DNA of 8,860 bases from an uncultured Candidatus Woesearchaeota archaeon (GTDB lineage Archaea > Nanobdellota > Nanobdellia > Woesearchaeales > 21-14-0-10-32-9), in contig CAITEO010000085.1 in NCBI GenBank assembly GCA_903891505.1, forward strand, positions 1 to 8,860. Reading direction: 5' to 3'. Shown here piece after piece: positions 1-6,681 of the stretch. The notes beneath the pieces were generated by a model. The model made no database searches. It worked only from the letters and a program-made list of their open reading frames with translations, and was not told the origin of the DNA. The stretch's first letter is position 1. Each line of letters begins with the position of its first letter. Both the position numbers and the translations under genes were made by a program.

Positions 1-627
1 CTTGTTGATCCGGTGAGGGATCATTTTAATCCTCCATTGTCGAATAAGTGTTCATGGAAAAAACTAAAGAAAATCATTTCAAATAAAACGTCAGAAAGTT
101 ATGTTTATGGTTGTCTTAAAAAATACGTGGCGGAGAATATATTAAATGAAGAAAAAGCAGGAAATGTAACTCTTTATTTTGCGAATTTTTCGAGCTATAA
201 AACTTTGAATTATTTAGGGTTTATATCTGAGAACATCGCTTGGAGTAATGATAAATTACCATTTGATGTGATAAAAAAAATAATTGCCAATATTTCAACG
301 GATTATTTCACTTTTATTATAACTGGAAGTTATGCGAGAAACAAACAGACAGATAAATCAGATTTAGATGTGGTGATTGTGTGTGATGATAAAATTGATA
401 CAAAACATCTTCTGGCACAGATACATCATGTCTGCGAATTTTCTATTCCTGAGGCGCACCCTTATATTTTCAGAAAATCAGAATTTTTGGAGATGCTCTC
501 GAACAAACAAGCAAATTATGGTAAAGAAATAGCAAAAAATAATTTGTTGTTGTGCGGTGGAGCACAATATTTTAGTATTATTCGCGAGGCGATGGAAAAT
601 GGACTTAATGCTGAAAAACTATCTTGA
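1..627 (+). CDS. wHTH-MNT nucleotidyltransferase, probable antitoxin of HEPN/MNT pair 1 (5' partial)
   Basis: The frame is open from the first base. A GTG at 13 could start it, but the upstream codons (L-V-D-P) also read as protein, so the true start is probably just outside the window. The N-terminal ~75 residues are helical and likely a winged-helix domain, by analogy with the second copy at 1365. The C-terminal half is a minimal nucleotidyltransferase: GSYA at bases 325-336 is followed by SDLD (D-L-D at 361-369), the GSx10DxD pattern of the MntA family. Known MntA antitoxins modify (AMPylate) or otherwise neutralise a HEPN toxin. Here the third acidic position seems to be Glu (PEAH) where the second copy has Asp (ELDVH). 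The last 29 bases overlap the HEPN gene, implying translational coupling. Family assignment is confident; antitoxin function is inferred from the pairing. Confidence 0.85.
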   Translation, partial: LVDPVRDHFNPPLSNKCSWKKLKKIISNKTSESYVYGCLKKYVAENILNEEKAGNVTLYFANFSSYKTLNYLGFISENIAWSNDKLPFDVIKKIIANISTDYFTFIITGSYARNKQTDKSDLDVVIVCDDKIDTKHLLAQIHHVCEFSIPEAHPYIFRKSEFLEMLSNKQANYGKEIAKNNLLLCGGAQYFSIIREAMENGLNAEKLS

Positions 628-1084
628 AAGAGCACAAAATGAATTAACAATTGCTGCATCTTTGAAAAAATTAAGTGAAGATATGGGTGCTAAAAAATTG
701 TTTAAAATTAACGATGCGGACACATTTTACAGCGCAGTAATATCTCATTCATATTATGCAATATTTTATGCAGCTAAAGCGATACTTCTAACGAAGGGAA
801 TTAAAACAACATCTCCTGAAATACACAAAAATACATTTGAGAGTTTCAAAAGAGAATTTGTAGATACAGGCATTCTTGATGTGAAATTACTAGAAATATA
901 TAAGAAAATTGTAATTCGAGCGGATGCATTACTTGAAATATTTAAAGATGAAAAATGGAAACGAGGCCAATTTACTTATAATTCAATACCTCAAGCGAAC
1001 AAAGAACCAGCAGATGACTCCATAAATAATTCAAAAATATTTGTAACAAATATAATGAAAGTTCTAGAGAAAAATGATTCATGA
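599..1084 (+). CDS. HEPN-domain protein, probable toxin partner of pair 1
   Basis: A 161-residue all-helical HEPN protein, like the PF05168 group. The core is the FYSAVISHSYYAIFYAAKA helix (about residues 43-61), then a GIKT..HK segment and a distal helix (about 95-115), then a conserved IPQANKEPA motif (130-138). I chose ATG 599 over the in-frame ATG at 557 because its N-terminus (MDLMLKNYLERAQNEL) aligns residue by residue with the GTG start of the second HEPN copy at 1969. GAGG at 586-589 is a possible ribosome-binding site. ATG 608 is an alternative. It overlaps the nucleotidyltransferase gene by 29 bases. HEPN toxins are usually RNases with an Rx4-6H motif, and I see no such motif here, so RNase activity is uncertain. 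The protein could instead be a non-catalytic substrate-binding partner. Confidence 0.82.
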   Translation: MDLMLKNYLERAQNELTIAASLKKLSEDMGAKKLFKINDADTFYSAVISHSYYAIFYAAKAILLTKGIKTTSPEIHKNTFESFKREFVDTGILDVKLLEIYKKIVIRADALLEIFKDEKWKRGQFTYNSIPQANKEPADDSINNSKIFVTNIMKVLEKNDS

Positions 1085-1191
1085 AAAAAATTGAATGAAT
1101 TTGATAAATGAGTAAAATAGTTCAGGGATAATTTATTCGCGAAAATTGTTCTCCTCAATTTAGGTCATCACTAGTCAAGTGCTCGGATAAG

Positions 1192-1256
1192 TTATATAAA
1201 TTACTTTGTCTTTCGTATGAGGTATGGATGAAAATAAAGCACTCGTTGTTTTTTAG
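1192..1256 (+). promoter_or_regulatory. Weak candidate promoter with 10-codon leaderless mini-ORF
   Basis: The TATA-like box TTATATAAAT (1192-1201) is centred about 27 bases before ATG 1224, the spacing seen at the leaderless genes in this window. That ATG opens a 10-codon frame (MDENKALVVF) ending at TAG 1256, and a run of six T (1249-1254) could end transcription. It may yield only a very short RNA or be fortuitous. The rest of 1085-1267 shows nothing else I can support. Confidence 0.25.
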
Positions 1257-1267
1257 TTGTTCTGTGC

Positions 1268-1284
1268 GAAAAGTATATAAATAA
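1268..1284 (+). promoter_or_regulatory. BRE/TATA promoter of pair 2
   Basis: GAAAAGTATATAAATAA contains a purine-rich BRE-like stretch followed by a TATA box (1274-1283). The same 17 bases occur exactly at 6634-6650, ahead of the membrane-protein gene, which supports a strong core promoter. The predicted transcription start is near 1304, leaving a 5' leader of about 60 bases before ATG 1365. Confidence 0.7.
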
Positions 1285-1320
1285 CCAATATTTTGGTTCA
1301 TATGAACCAATAAATTGGTT
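1283..1320 (+). promoter_or_regulatory. Nested palindromic operator
   Basis: Two copies of the inverted repeat AACCAA-N4-TTGGTT (1283-1298 and 1305-1320) are separated by the palindrome CATATG (1299-1304). The inner 18 bases 1293-1310 are themselves a perfect palindrome. The array directly abuts the TATA box and covers the predicted start site, so a bound protein would block transcription. The winged-helix nucleotidyltransferase encoded just downstream is the obvious candidate repressor; that link is inferred. Confidence 0.65.
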
Positions 1321-1326
1321 TAAATA

Positions 1327-1348
1327 ATTTAAATGAATTCGTTTAAAT
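1327..1348 (+). promoter_or_regulatory. Near-perfect palindrome in the leader of pair 2
   Basis: Two ATTTAAA/TTTAAAT arms surround GAATTC. The 22 bases are palindromic except for one pair, which becomes G-U in RNA, so the leader can form a continuous hairpin just before the ribosome-binding site. TTTAAAT occurs three times (1319, 1328, 1342). It could be a second protein-binding site or an RNA element affecting translation. Confidence 0.4.
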
Positions 1349-1364
1349 AAAATTTAGGTGTCAT

Positions 1365-1985
1365 ATGATTACAAAGAAGCAACTTAAAATATTTGAAGTA
1401 TTTGCAAAAAAACCATTTGCAGAATATACTAGAAAAGAAATAAAAAAATGTTCAAAAGAGAAATCAAACAATGCATTAGCGCTAACTATTAATTTATTAA
1501 AAAAAGAAGAAGTAATAATTGAGAGGAAGATCGGAAAATCAGGGCTTTTAACTCTTAATTTTAATAATGATTTAACTATTTATTATATTGCTTTGTGCAA
1601 CGATGCTAAAATCCCAAAAATGGTTAAACTTGCAATAGAAACTTTAAAACAAGAAATCATGGAAAACACTCTCTTTTATTCAATTGTTATATTCGGGTCT
1701 TATGCAATAGGTGAGCAAAAAAAAGAATCAGATTTAGATATAGCAATATTTATTGAAACAGCAGAAAAAAGAAAAAGAATAGATGCATCAATTAATAGTG
1801 CCAAATTAAAAAGCGTTATTGAGTTGGATGTTCATATTATTTCAAAAGAAGAAATGCTTGAAATGCTTGCAAATAAAGAGGAAAATTTAGGTAAACAAAT
1901 AGCAAGAAAACACTTGGTAGTTCATAATCATATAATATTTTATGATTTAATTAAGGAAGGGATGAAACGTGGATTTCGAGCATAA
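1365..1985 (+). CDS. wHTH-MNT nucleotidyltransferase, probable antitoxin/autorepressor of pair 2
   Basis: A complete 206-residue protein. Residues 1-70 form a winged-helix module (YTRKEIKK turn, a recognition-helix-like stretch around 34-46, then a beta-hairpin wing with IGKSG at 56-60). The MNT domain follows: GSYA at 111-114, ESDLD at 121-125, and a third acidic Asp155 in ELDVH, so all three metal-binding carboxylates expected of a pol-beta-type nucleotidyltransferase are present. AGGTG at 1356-1360 lies four bases before ATG and fits the archaeal anti-SD. The gene overlaps the HEPN start by 17 bases. It is paralogous to the copy at the window's left edge (shared EML..NK..N.GK.IA segment near the C-terminus). 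By family precedent it would neutralise its HEPN partner by nucleotidylation, and the DNA-binding domain suggests it also represses its own operon through the upstream palindromes. Confidence 0.85.
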   Translation: MITKKQLKIFEVFAKKPFAEYTRKEIKKCSKEKSNNALALTINLLKKEEVIIERKIGKSGLLTLNFNNDLTIYYIALCNDAKIPKMVKLAIETLKQEIMENTLFYSIVIFGSYAIGEQKKESDLDIAIFIETAEKRKRIDASINSAKLKSVIELDVHIISKEEMLEMLANKEENLGKQIARKHLVVHNHIIFYDLIKEGMKRGFRA

Positions 1986-2446
1986 AATTTATCTTGCAAG
2001 ATCCGAAAATGAATTAAATTTATCATGTATAATTCAGAAAATTAGCGATGATAAAAAAATGCAAATAGAGATTTGCAATGAAAGAAGATACATATTACAG
2101 TGCTACAATTTCACATTCTTATTATTCAATATTTTATGCTGCAAAGGCATATCTTTTATTAAAGGGCATCAAAACACAAACACCCAATGAGCACAAGAAA
2201 ACATTCGAAGAATTCTCAAAACTTGCAGAGGCTGGAACAATTGATATGGAGTTGCTAAATATTTATCGAACTATGCTAATAAAAGCAGATACTCTTCTTC
2301 ACATATTCGAATTAGAAAAAGGAAAAAGAGGAAAATTTACTTACAGAAGAATACCTCAAGCAAACAAAGAACCAGCAGAGGAGAGTATAAAAAATGCACA
2401 AATATTTTTCAAGAGCATATTTAGATTATGTGAACATGCTGTTTAA
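1969..2446 (+). pseudogene. HEPN partner of pair 2, interrupted by a +1 frameshift
   Basis: Reading from GTG 1969 gives MDFEHKIYLARSENEL, matching the start of the first HEPN protein, but the frame turns to nonsense after about base 2070. From about 2072 the +1 frame resumes homology (TYYSATISHSYYSIFYAAKA, then IPQANKEPAEES) to the stop at 2446. Dropping one base near 2071 gives about 158 residues, against 161 in the intact copy, so this is one gene with one extra base. A TAG in the downstream frame at 2066-2068 confines the shift to bases after it. AAGGAAGGG (1953-1961) is the likely ribosome-binding site of the 5' part. ATG 2078 could restart translation and yield a 122-residue protein lacking the first helix. 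Alternatives are a sequencing error or programmed frameshifting. Confidence 0.75.
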
Positions 2447-2571
2447 AAATCGTGTTTAATTAAATTTATTTGCGAGGGAGCGAGAAGAGTATTTTCGGAA
2501 AAGAAGTTTGAAAAAGAAAAAAAACTCGGAAGAAAAGAAGAAAAAATAGGATTTTGAGTTCAAATTTGATA

Positions 2572-2610
2572 TGTTACTTTTCATAAACATTTGTTCACTT
2601 CCAAGTAACA
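2572..2610. repeat. Inverted repeat upstream of the 2646 gene
   Basis: TGTTACTT (2572-2579) and AAGTAACA (2603-2610) are perfect 8-bp inverted arms 23 bases apart, ending four bases before the TATA box. The position suits a transcription-factor site flanking the core promoter. The preceding stretch from 2447 is A/G-rich and shows no gene. Confidence 0.4.
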
Positions 2611-2613
2611 AAA

Positions 2614-2621
2614 TTTATAAA
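2614..2621 (+). promoter_or_regulatory. TATA box giving a leaderless start at 2646
   Basis: TTTATAAA is centred about 28 bases before ATG 2646, so transcription should begin at or next to the start codon. No ribosome-binding site precedes that ATG at a useful distance, which favours a leaderless mRNA and argues against the TTG at 2637. Confidence 0.6.
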
Positions 2622-2645
2622 TGAAAGCAGGGTCTATTGAGAGTT

Positions 2646-4109
2646 ATGGCTGAAAGTTATGCTGTTAGTGGGCTTGAAGATAAATTCACACTAATTAGAG
2701 AAGCAATCAAATCTGGAACTCGGCGATGCGAAAAATTATGTGATTACAAAGGATGGGATTATGCAGAGTATTCAGAAAAAATACAGCAAAACATAATAAA
2801 ACATGAATTAGCAGATCTTATGACTGAAGAATTTCTACTCTCTTTACAAATTGACATGCAAGCGTGGCTTGACTCAAGAGATAGCATGGCCATGTTATAT
2901 TTAGATAAAGCAGCAAAAATACTCAAACAACGTCTCGATAAAGACGGAGTTAAATACAAACAAAAAAATATTTTTGAAGTCGTCACAAAATGCAATTCTG
3001 AAGGTCAAAAAAAAGGAATAGATAAAGGATATCTAGAAAAATGGATTGGTGAATTAGTTTATGTAGTTGATTTAGATCCTGCATTTAACAAAAAAATCGA
3101 TAAAAACTTCTTAAAAAATTCTGCATCAAGAAAAATAGCGCAGAAAAATCTAGAATCTATGATTGCATTCCCAATTTCAATAAAAGATGTTGAAGTAACA
3201 GGATACGTATCAGAAGCTGCAGCAAAAACTCTTTTTGAAACAGATCCAGAAAAATATTTACCTAAAGGCGCATGTAAAATAATAAATGCTGTTCCTGAAA
3301 AACTTAAAACTCAAGTTATCGACGACATGATTATTGTAACTACAAATATTGTAAGATTTGTTGATGAATCTGGGCATTTGATCGCACAAGCAAACGTTAG
3401 AGTAAAATACACAGAGCTCTGGAAATGGATAAAAGAAATGTGTGGAATAAGACCGCCGCATTATGATGGGGTTGGACTAACTATTGTCGAGCAAGAACTC
3501 AAATATGTCTATCCTGCGCTCGAAGCGGTTCTAAAAAAAATACTAAAACCTGGTGCTGATATAAGTATTAGATACAACGCACTTTATGATTCATTTGATG
3601 AAAGAAATCTTATGAAAGAAAAAAAAGCTAATTATAAAAGTGAAAAGAAAACAAAGAAAGAAAAAGATGACGCTCAGAAATTCAAAGATGAATACAAAGA
3701 GCAGCTAACTAGGAGAAATCTTACAAAAGAGGAAATAATGAAGATAGAAATTGCTGCTGTTGGTGGAGGAATACAGCTCCTAAAAAAACCATATCAAAAT
3801 CCTTTGTCTGCGCCTATTGGTGAAGAGCGAGATTACGTGCGTGCACAAATCAAGAAATACAAAAAAAATTGTGTAATAGGAATACATGTAGATGGTAACG
3901 ATCAAGCAACAAATGGTCCATCTGAAATACAAATAAAGAGTCTAGTTGGTTATGTAATGAGCAAATGGCATAGTATGTATGGTCATAATGCTATAGGGTA
4001 TAATGATGAAAGAGACACTTTAGTGCACGAAGAAATGAAACTTAAACGTGTCGATACTATTTCTACGTACTTATATGAGAAGTTAACAGCTCGTTTGAAT
4101 ATGAATTAA
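2646..4109 (+). CDS. Uncharacterised 487-residue cytosolic protein
   Basis: I do not recognise this protein. It has no signal peptide or membrane segment. Residues 1-135 look alpha-helical. A mixed region (about 170-315) follows, with alternating strands such as QVIDDMIIVTTNIVRFVDE and IAQANVRVKYTE and the short motif IRPPHYDGVG. A very lysine/glutamate-rich helix (about 320-368) probably forms a coiled coil or linker. The C-terminal part has a glycine cluster (AAVGGGIQ) and a strand-loop (CVIGIHVDGNDQATNG) that could be a ligand or nucleic-acid site, then a histidine-containing helix (SKWHSMYGHNAIGY). Start choice rests on the TATA spacing; TTG 2637 would add three residues. It stands alone, after the HEPN/MNT pairs and convergent with the PUA gene. 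Long open frame and ordinary codon use make it a real gene; function is unknown. Confidence 0.75.
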   Translation: MAESYAVSGLEDKFTLIREAIKSGTRRCEKLCDYKGWDYAEYSEKIQQNIIKHELADLMTEEFLLSLQIDMQAWLDSRDSMAMLYLDKAAKILKQRLDKDGVKYKQKNIFEVVTKCNSEGQKKGIDKGYLEKWIGELVYVVDLDPAFNKKIDKNFLKNSASRKIAQKNLESMIAFPISIKDVEVTGYVSEAAAKTLFETDPEKYLPKGACKIINAVPEKLKTQVIDDMIIVTTNIVRFVDESGHLIAQANVRVKYTELWKWIKEMCGIRPPHYDGVGLTIVEQELKYVYPALEAVLKKILKPGADISIRYNALYDSFDERNLMKEKKANYKSEKKTKKEKDDAQKFKDEYKEQLTRRNLTKEEIMKIEIAAVGGGIQLLKKPYQNPLSAPIGEERDYVRAQIKKYKKNCVIGIHVDGNDQATNGPSEIQIKSLVGYVMSKWHSMYGHNAIGYNDERDTLVHEEMKLKRVDTISTYLYEKLTARLNMN

Positions 4110-4127
4110 TTTAACAATGCTTAATTG

Positions 4128-4149
4128 AACCATTGTGTGGTTTCACACA
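4128..4149. terminator. Hairpin between convergent genes
   Basis: Two mutually exclusive hairpins fit here: AACCA/TGGTT (4128-4142) and TGTGTG/CACACA with a GTTT loop (4134-4149). They lie between the stop at 4109 and the minus-strand stop at 4143, where transcripts from both sides meet. A terminator or 3'-end-stabilising role is inferred; there is no long T-run on either side. Confidence 0.35.
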
Positions 4150-4652
4150 TCATCTATTAATTCAGTTTCAATTCCTTCTTCGCTTTGCTCATTTACAACA
4201 TGCAAAGTTCTAGCGGATGGAACAGAATTAAATGCAACGCCGTTTTTTACTTTTGCCGAGCCAATATAATCATTGTTCCAGCGCAGAATTACAAAACAAT
4301 TCTCTTGCACATCGAGTGGAAGATCCTTGCCGACGAGCCAATCATGTTTTTGTCCGAGGGATACATCAACAATATTTTTCTTGCAAAGTGGTCCAATTAA
4401 TTGTGCGCCCTCTATTGTTAAGCGAAATCCATCAGCATAAACTTTTCCAAAATACAAACCAACAGAATCAATTCTAATTGATGCAAGATCTATTTTTTCA
4501 ATCTCGCGTGTTGTAATGTAAACTCTATCTTTGTTGTTGCGCAAGAATACAAAATCCAGTTTATCGACGAGTCCGAATTGTTCTTCGAGCTGTTTTGTTA
4601 TTGCTTTTATTTCCTTTGAATTAAGGACTGTTAAATTTTCAGTTAGTTTCAT
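4143..4652 (-). CDS. PUA-domain RNA-binding protein
   Basis: A 169-residue protein with the two-part layout of archaeal PUA proteins. An N-terminal pre-PUA domain (about residues 8-75) has a LDFVFLRNNKDRVYITTREIEKI-type stretch and then IDSVGLYFGK. A PUA core (about 76-152) includes LTIEGAQLIGP, the W-x-x-GKDL segment, a FVILRWNNDYIGSAKVKNG strand pair and VPSARTLHV. PUA domains bind structured RNA, typically in rRNA/tRNA modification or ribosome assembly (Nip7 and RsmF C-terminal-like proteins share this arrangement). No catalytic domain is present, so it probably acts as an accessory RNA binder. The acidic tail (156-169) is not part of the fold. I see no promoter or clear ribosome-binding site just before ATG 4652; it lies downstream of aIF5B on the same strand, so read-through from that gene across the 4693-4782 element is possible. 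Confidence 0.78.
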   Translation of the reverse strand: MKLTENLTVLNSKEIKAITKQLEEQFGLVDKLDFVFLRNNKDRVYITTREIEKIDLASIRIDSVGLYFGKVYADGFRLTIEGAQLIGPLCKKNIVDVSLGQKHDWLVGKDLPLDVQENCFVILRWNNDYIGSAKVKNGVAFNSVPSARTLHVVNEQSEEGIETELIDDV

Positions 4653-4776
4653 TTTCGTTCTCGTTGTAGATTTCGTTAGGAGATTTGTCGTCTAGAATTT
4701 GCCGCTCGCCGCCAATATCAAAATTTAATGGCGCGTCTCGACGGGGGTTGGCCCCTTCGGGGTGTCGAGTAGGCAA
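4639..4776 (-). CDS. Doubtful 45-codon ORF across the GC-rich element
   Basis: From TTG 4776 a frame runs through the inverted-repeat element and 50 bases beyond, ending in a TGA that overlaps the PUA start by 14 bases. It reads RRDAPLNFDIGGERQ, then ILDDKSPNEIYNENENETN. The overlap would suit translational coupling, but there is no ATG and no ribosome-binding site, and the strong secondary structure of the DNA explains its composition at least as well. Listed as a low-confidence alternative reading. Confidence 0.15.
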   Translation of the reverse strand: MPTRHPEGANPRRDAPLNFDIGGERQILDDKSPNEIYNENENETN

Positions 4777-4782
4777 ATTCTA
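4693..4782. repeat. 90-bp GC-rich element with perfect 11-bp terminal inverted repeats
   Basis: TAGAATTTGCC (4693-4703) is exactly inverted at 4772-4782. Inside are two more hairpins: CGCCA/TGGCG (4710-4733), and CTCGAC/GTCGAG (4737-4769) capped by CCCC-TTCG-GGG (4752-4762), which on the plus strand is a stable cUUCGg tetraloop. The element has 48 G/C in 90 bases, against a clearly AT-rich setting. The ends are TA-flanked, as in small non-autonomous elements mobilised by IS630/mariner-type transposases. It could equally be a three-way-junction RNA or a leader element of the PUA gene. No clear TATA box at the right distance was found on either strand. Confidence 0.6.
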
Positions 4783-4811
4783 AGTTTGTTCAATTAATTA
4801 TAATGTTTATT

Positions 4812-6572
4812 TCATACTCCCCAAAGTGGATTGTGTTTTCGCTTTATTTTTACGATGTCCTTTAGCACTTCAACTTCTGCTTTTGTTAAGTGTTTTGATA
4901 ATTCTTTTAATTGTTTGAATTCATCTTCAGTTAAATCAGTATAATAAATTTCGCCTTCTTTTAAGTGCCTTGCAGCGACGATGTTTGGAAAACTTGCAGC
5001 GACTTGCCTGCCACGTTCAACAACATTTATATTTTTATTTTCGTGCTGCATGCTTTTTATCTCGTCGAGTTTTGCGCCGTGCTTGTCCATTAAAGCAGCA
5101 CCATTCTTAACGACGCCTTCGAGTACTTCGATGCCTGCGATGCAAGGTCCACTTTGTCTGAATATGCAACTCTTGAGTATCTCTATTTTTGCAGGCCTCG
5201 TTAGACCTTCAAGTTCTTTTGCTTCAAGTTGCAATCTCTTTTCTTCACGCCACGCTTTTATGTCGTCAAAAAGAGAATAAATAACATCTCTAACTATTAT
5301 TTTAACTTTGTCTGTTGACGGTTCAGATTTTACGTTGAATCCGACGATGACGCAATCAAGAGGATCTGTTTCTATGTTTGTTTCAGCATCAGATATATCT
5401 TTTTTAGTTATGTTTCCAATCGTCGCTTTTCTTATTGGTATTTCATTTTCCCGAAATAATTTAATCATCGCTTCAAGACTTCCAAGAGTGTCTGCTTTGA
5501 TTATTATTCCATCTTTATCAGTATTTATCACAACTTCATCAATCTGCTCTTTTATCTGCTTCTTCAGCGCTTCCTCGTCTTGACCTTCTATTCCATAAAT
5601 TGGCATTCCAGCAACAACTGCTTCTGTAAAATCAGGGCTGGATATTTTAACGCCAGTTGCAGCAACAACTTCTTTTACTGCGCGAAATTTTGATTTCTTA
5701 TCCCGCATATCACTTAACGGTTCAGGCATAAACAATCCTCGAACCTTTGCTTCTATTGGAACATCTAGTGTTCCAACAAGCACTGTTTCGCCAGTCTTTA
5801 GTGTTCCATCGTATAAAATAACATCAACACTTCTACCAAGGCCTTTGTCTTCTTTTACCTCGAGAATTATTCCTTTTGCAGGGCCTTCAACATTCATATT
5901 AAGATTTTGCTCTAGGAATTTTTGTGAAAGACCAGTTAGAACCATTAACAATTCATTTAATCCAATATACTCTTTTGCCGAGCATGGAACAATCGCAACT
6001 TGTTTCGTATAATTTTCAACTCTATCGTACCTTTCGGCTGGAATTTGGAACTTTTCATACATAACACCTACAATTTCATAGATTTTATTCTCGATAACTT
6101 GCTGCACAGCAGGTGTTTGTTTTTGAAAACAATTTATGAAAAGAGGATCTGTTTTTCGAAAACCAGAAATTAAATCAATTTTATTTGCGACAATAATAAA
6201 TGGTGTTTTGTAAGATTTTAGAATTTCTATTGCTTCAATAGTCTGCGGTCTGAATCCTTCATTGATGTCAATAACGACTATTGCGATATCAGCGAGGTTT
6301 CCTCCTCGCTTTCGAAGACTAGTAAACGCCGCGTGACCAGGCGTATCGATGAATAATATTCCTGGAATTGTGATTTTCATTTTCAATTGATCAATAAGTT
6401 TTCCGCACCTCGCCTGAATTTCAGAGAGAGGCATGATTGATGCACCAATCGCTTGAGTTATCGCGCCCGCTTCGCCCTTGACGATATTGCTCCCTCTAAT
6501 AGAATCGAGAATGCTTGATTTTCCATGATCCACGTGCCCAAGAACGGACACAATAGGTGATCTTATCGCCAT
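4812..6572 (-). CDS. infB: Translation initiation factor aIF5B (IF-2 homologue)
   Basis: A 586-residue GTPase that promotes ribosomal subunit joining and positioning of initiator tRNA. The G domain carries all motifs: G1 GHVDHGKS (12-19), Thr39 in switch I, G3 DTPGH (76-80), G4 NKID (130-133) and G5 CSAKE. Beta-barrel domain II follows (GIILEVKEDKGLGRSVDVILYDG). Then come domain III (DGIIIKADTLGSLEAMI..., the IF5B signature) and C-terminal domain IV, ending GEIYYTDLTEDEFKQL and KIKRKHNPLWGV. Length is normal for archaea (about 590), with no intein and without the long N-terminal extension of eukaryotic eIF5B. ATG 6572 was chosen because residues upstream of it are unlike the family and a TATA box lies 27 bases ahead; the open frame to 6710 is not coding. 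The mRNA is probably leaderless. Confidence 0.97.
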   Translation of the reverse strand: MAIRSPIVSVLGHVDHGKSSILDSIRGSNIVKGEAGAITQAIGASIMPLSEIQARCGKLIDQLKMKITIPGILFIDTPGHAAFTSLRKRGGNLADIAIVVIDINEGFRPQTIEAIEILKSYKTPFIIVANKIDLISGFRKTDPLFINCFQKQTPAVQQVIENKIYEIVGVMYEKFQIPAERYDRVENYTKQVAIVPCSAKEYIGLNELLMVLTGLSQKFLEQNLNMNVEGPAKGIILEVKEDKGLGRSVDVILYDGTLKTGETVLVGTLDVPIEAKVRGLFMPEPLSDMRDKKSKFRAVKEVVAATGVKISSPDFTEAVVAGMPIYGIEGQDEEALKKQIKEQIDEVVINTDKDGIIIKADTLGSLEAMIKLFRENEIPIRKATIGNITKKDISDAETNIETDPLDCVIVGFNVKSEPSTDKVKIIVRDVIYSLFDDIKAWREEKRLQLEAKELEGLTRPAKIEILKSCIFRQSGPCIAGIEVLEGVVKNGAALMDKHGAKLDEIKSMQHENKNINVVERGRQVAASFPNIVAARHLKEGEIYYTDLTEDEFKQLKELSKHLTKAEVEVLKDIVKIKRKHNPLWGV

Positions 6573-6593
6573 AGCTACTAGAGATTGGAAGAC

Positions 6594-6604
6594 ATTATAA
6601 AAAA
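6594..6604 (-). promoter_or_regulatory. TATA box of aIF5B (leaderless start)
   Basis: On the minus strand TTTTTTATAAT is centred about 27 bases before ATG 6572, so the predicted transcription start coincides with the start codon. No GGAGG-like site precedes the ATG, consistent with a leaderless message. Confidence 0.6.
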
Positions 6605-6633
6605 TTAACTGAAATCTTCTGCGAAATTTAACA

Positions 6634-6676
6634 GAAAAGTATATAAATAAAGCTAGATAGTTTCTTTTCGGAGGGG
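6634..6676 (+). promoter_or_regulatory. Promoter and strong ribosome-binding site of the membrane-protein gene
   Basis: GAAAAGTATATAAATAA (6634-6650) repeats the pair-2 core promoter exactly. The expected start is near 6668-6671, giving a leader of only about 12 bases. That leader holds GGAGGGG (6670-6676), five bases before ATG 6682. With the aIF5B TATA box it forms a compact divergent promoter region. Confidence 0.65.
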
Positions 6677-6681
6677 TCGAT

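Noticed and set aside
557..598. Upstream in-frame ATG 557 for the first HEPN gene
   Set aside because: The paralogue's start aligns with ATG 599, and the extra residues have no counterpart.
4981..5583. Plus-strand open frames inside aIF5B
   Set aside because: They are antisense shadows of a conserved gene and have no promoter or recognisable protein.
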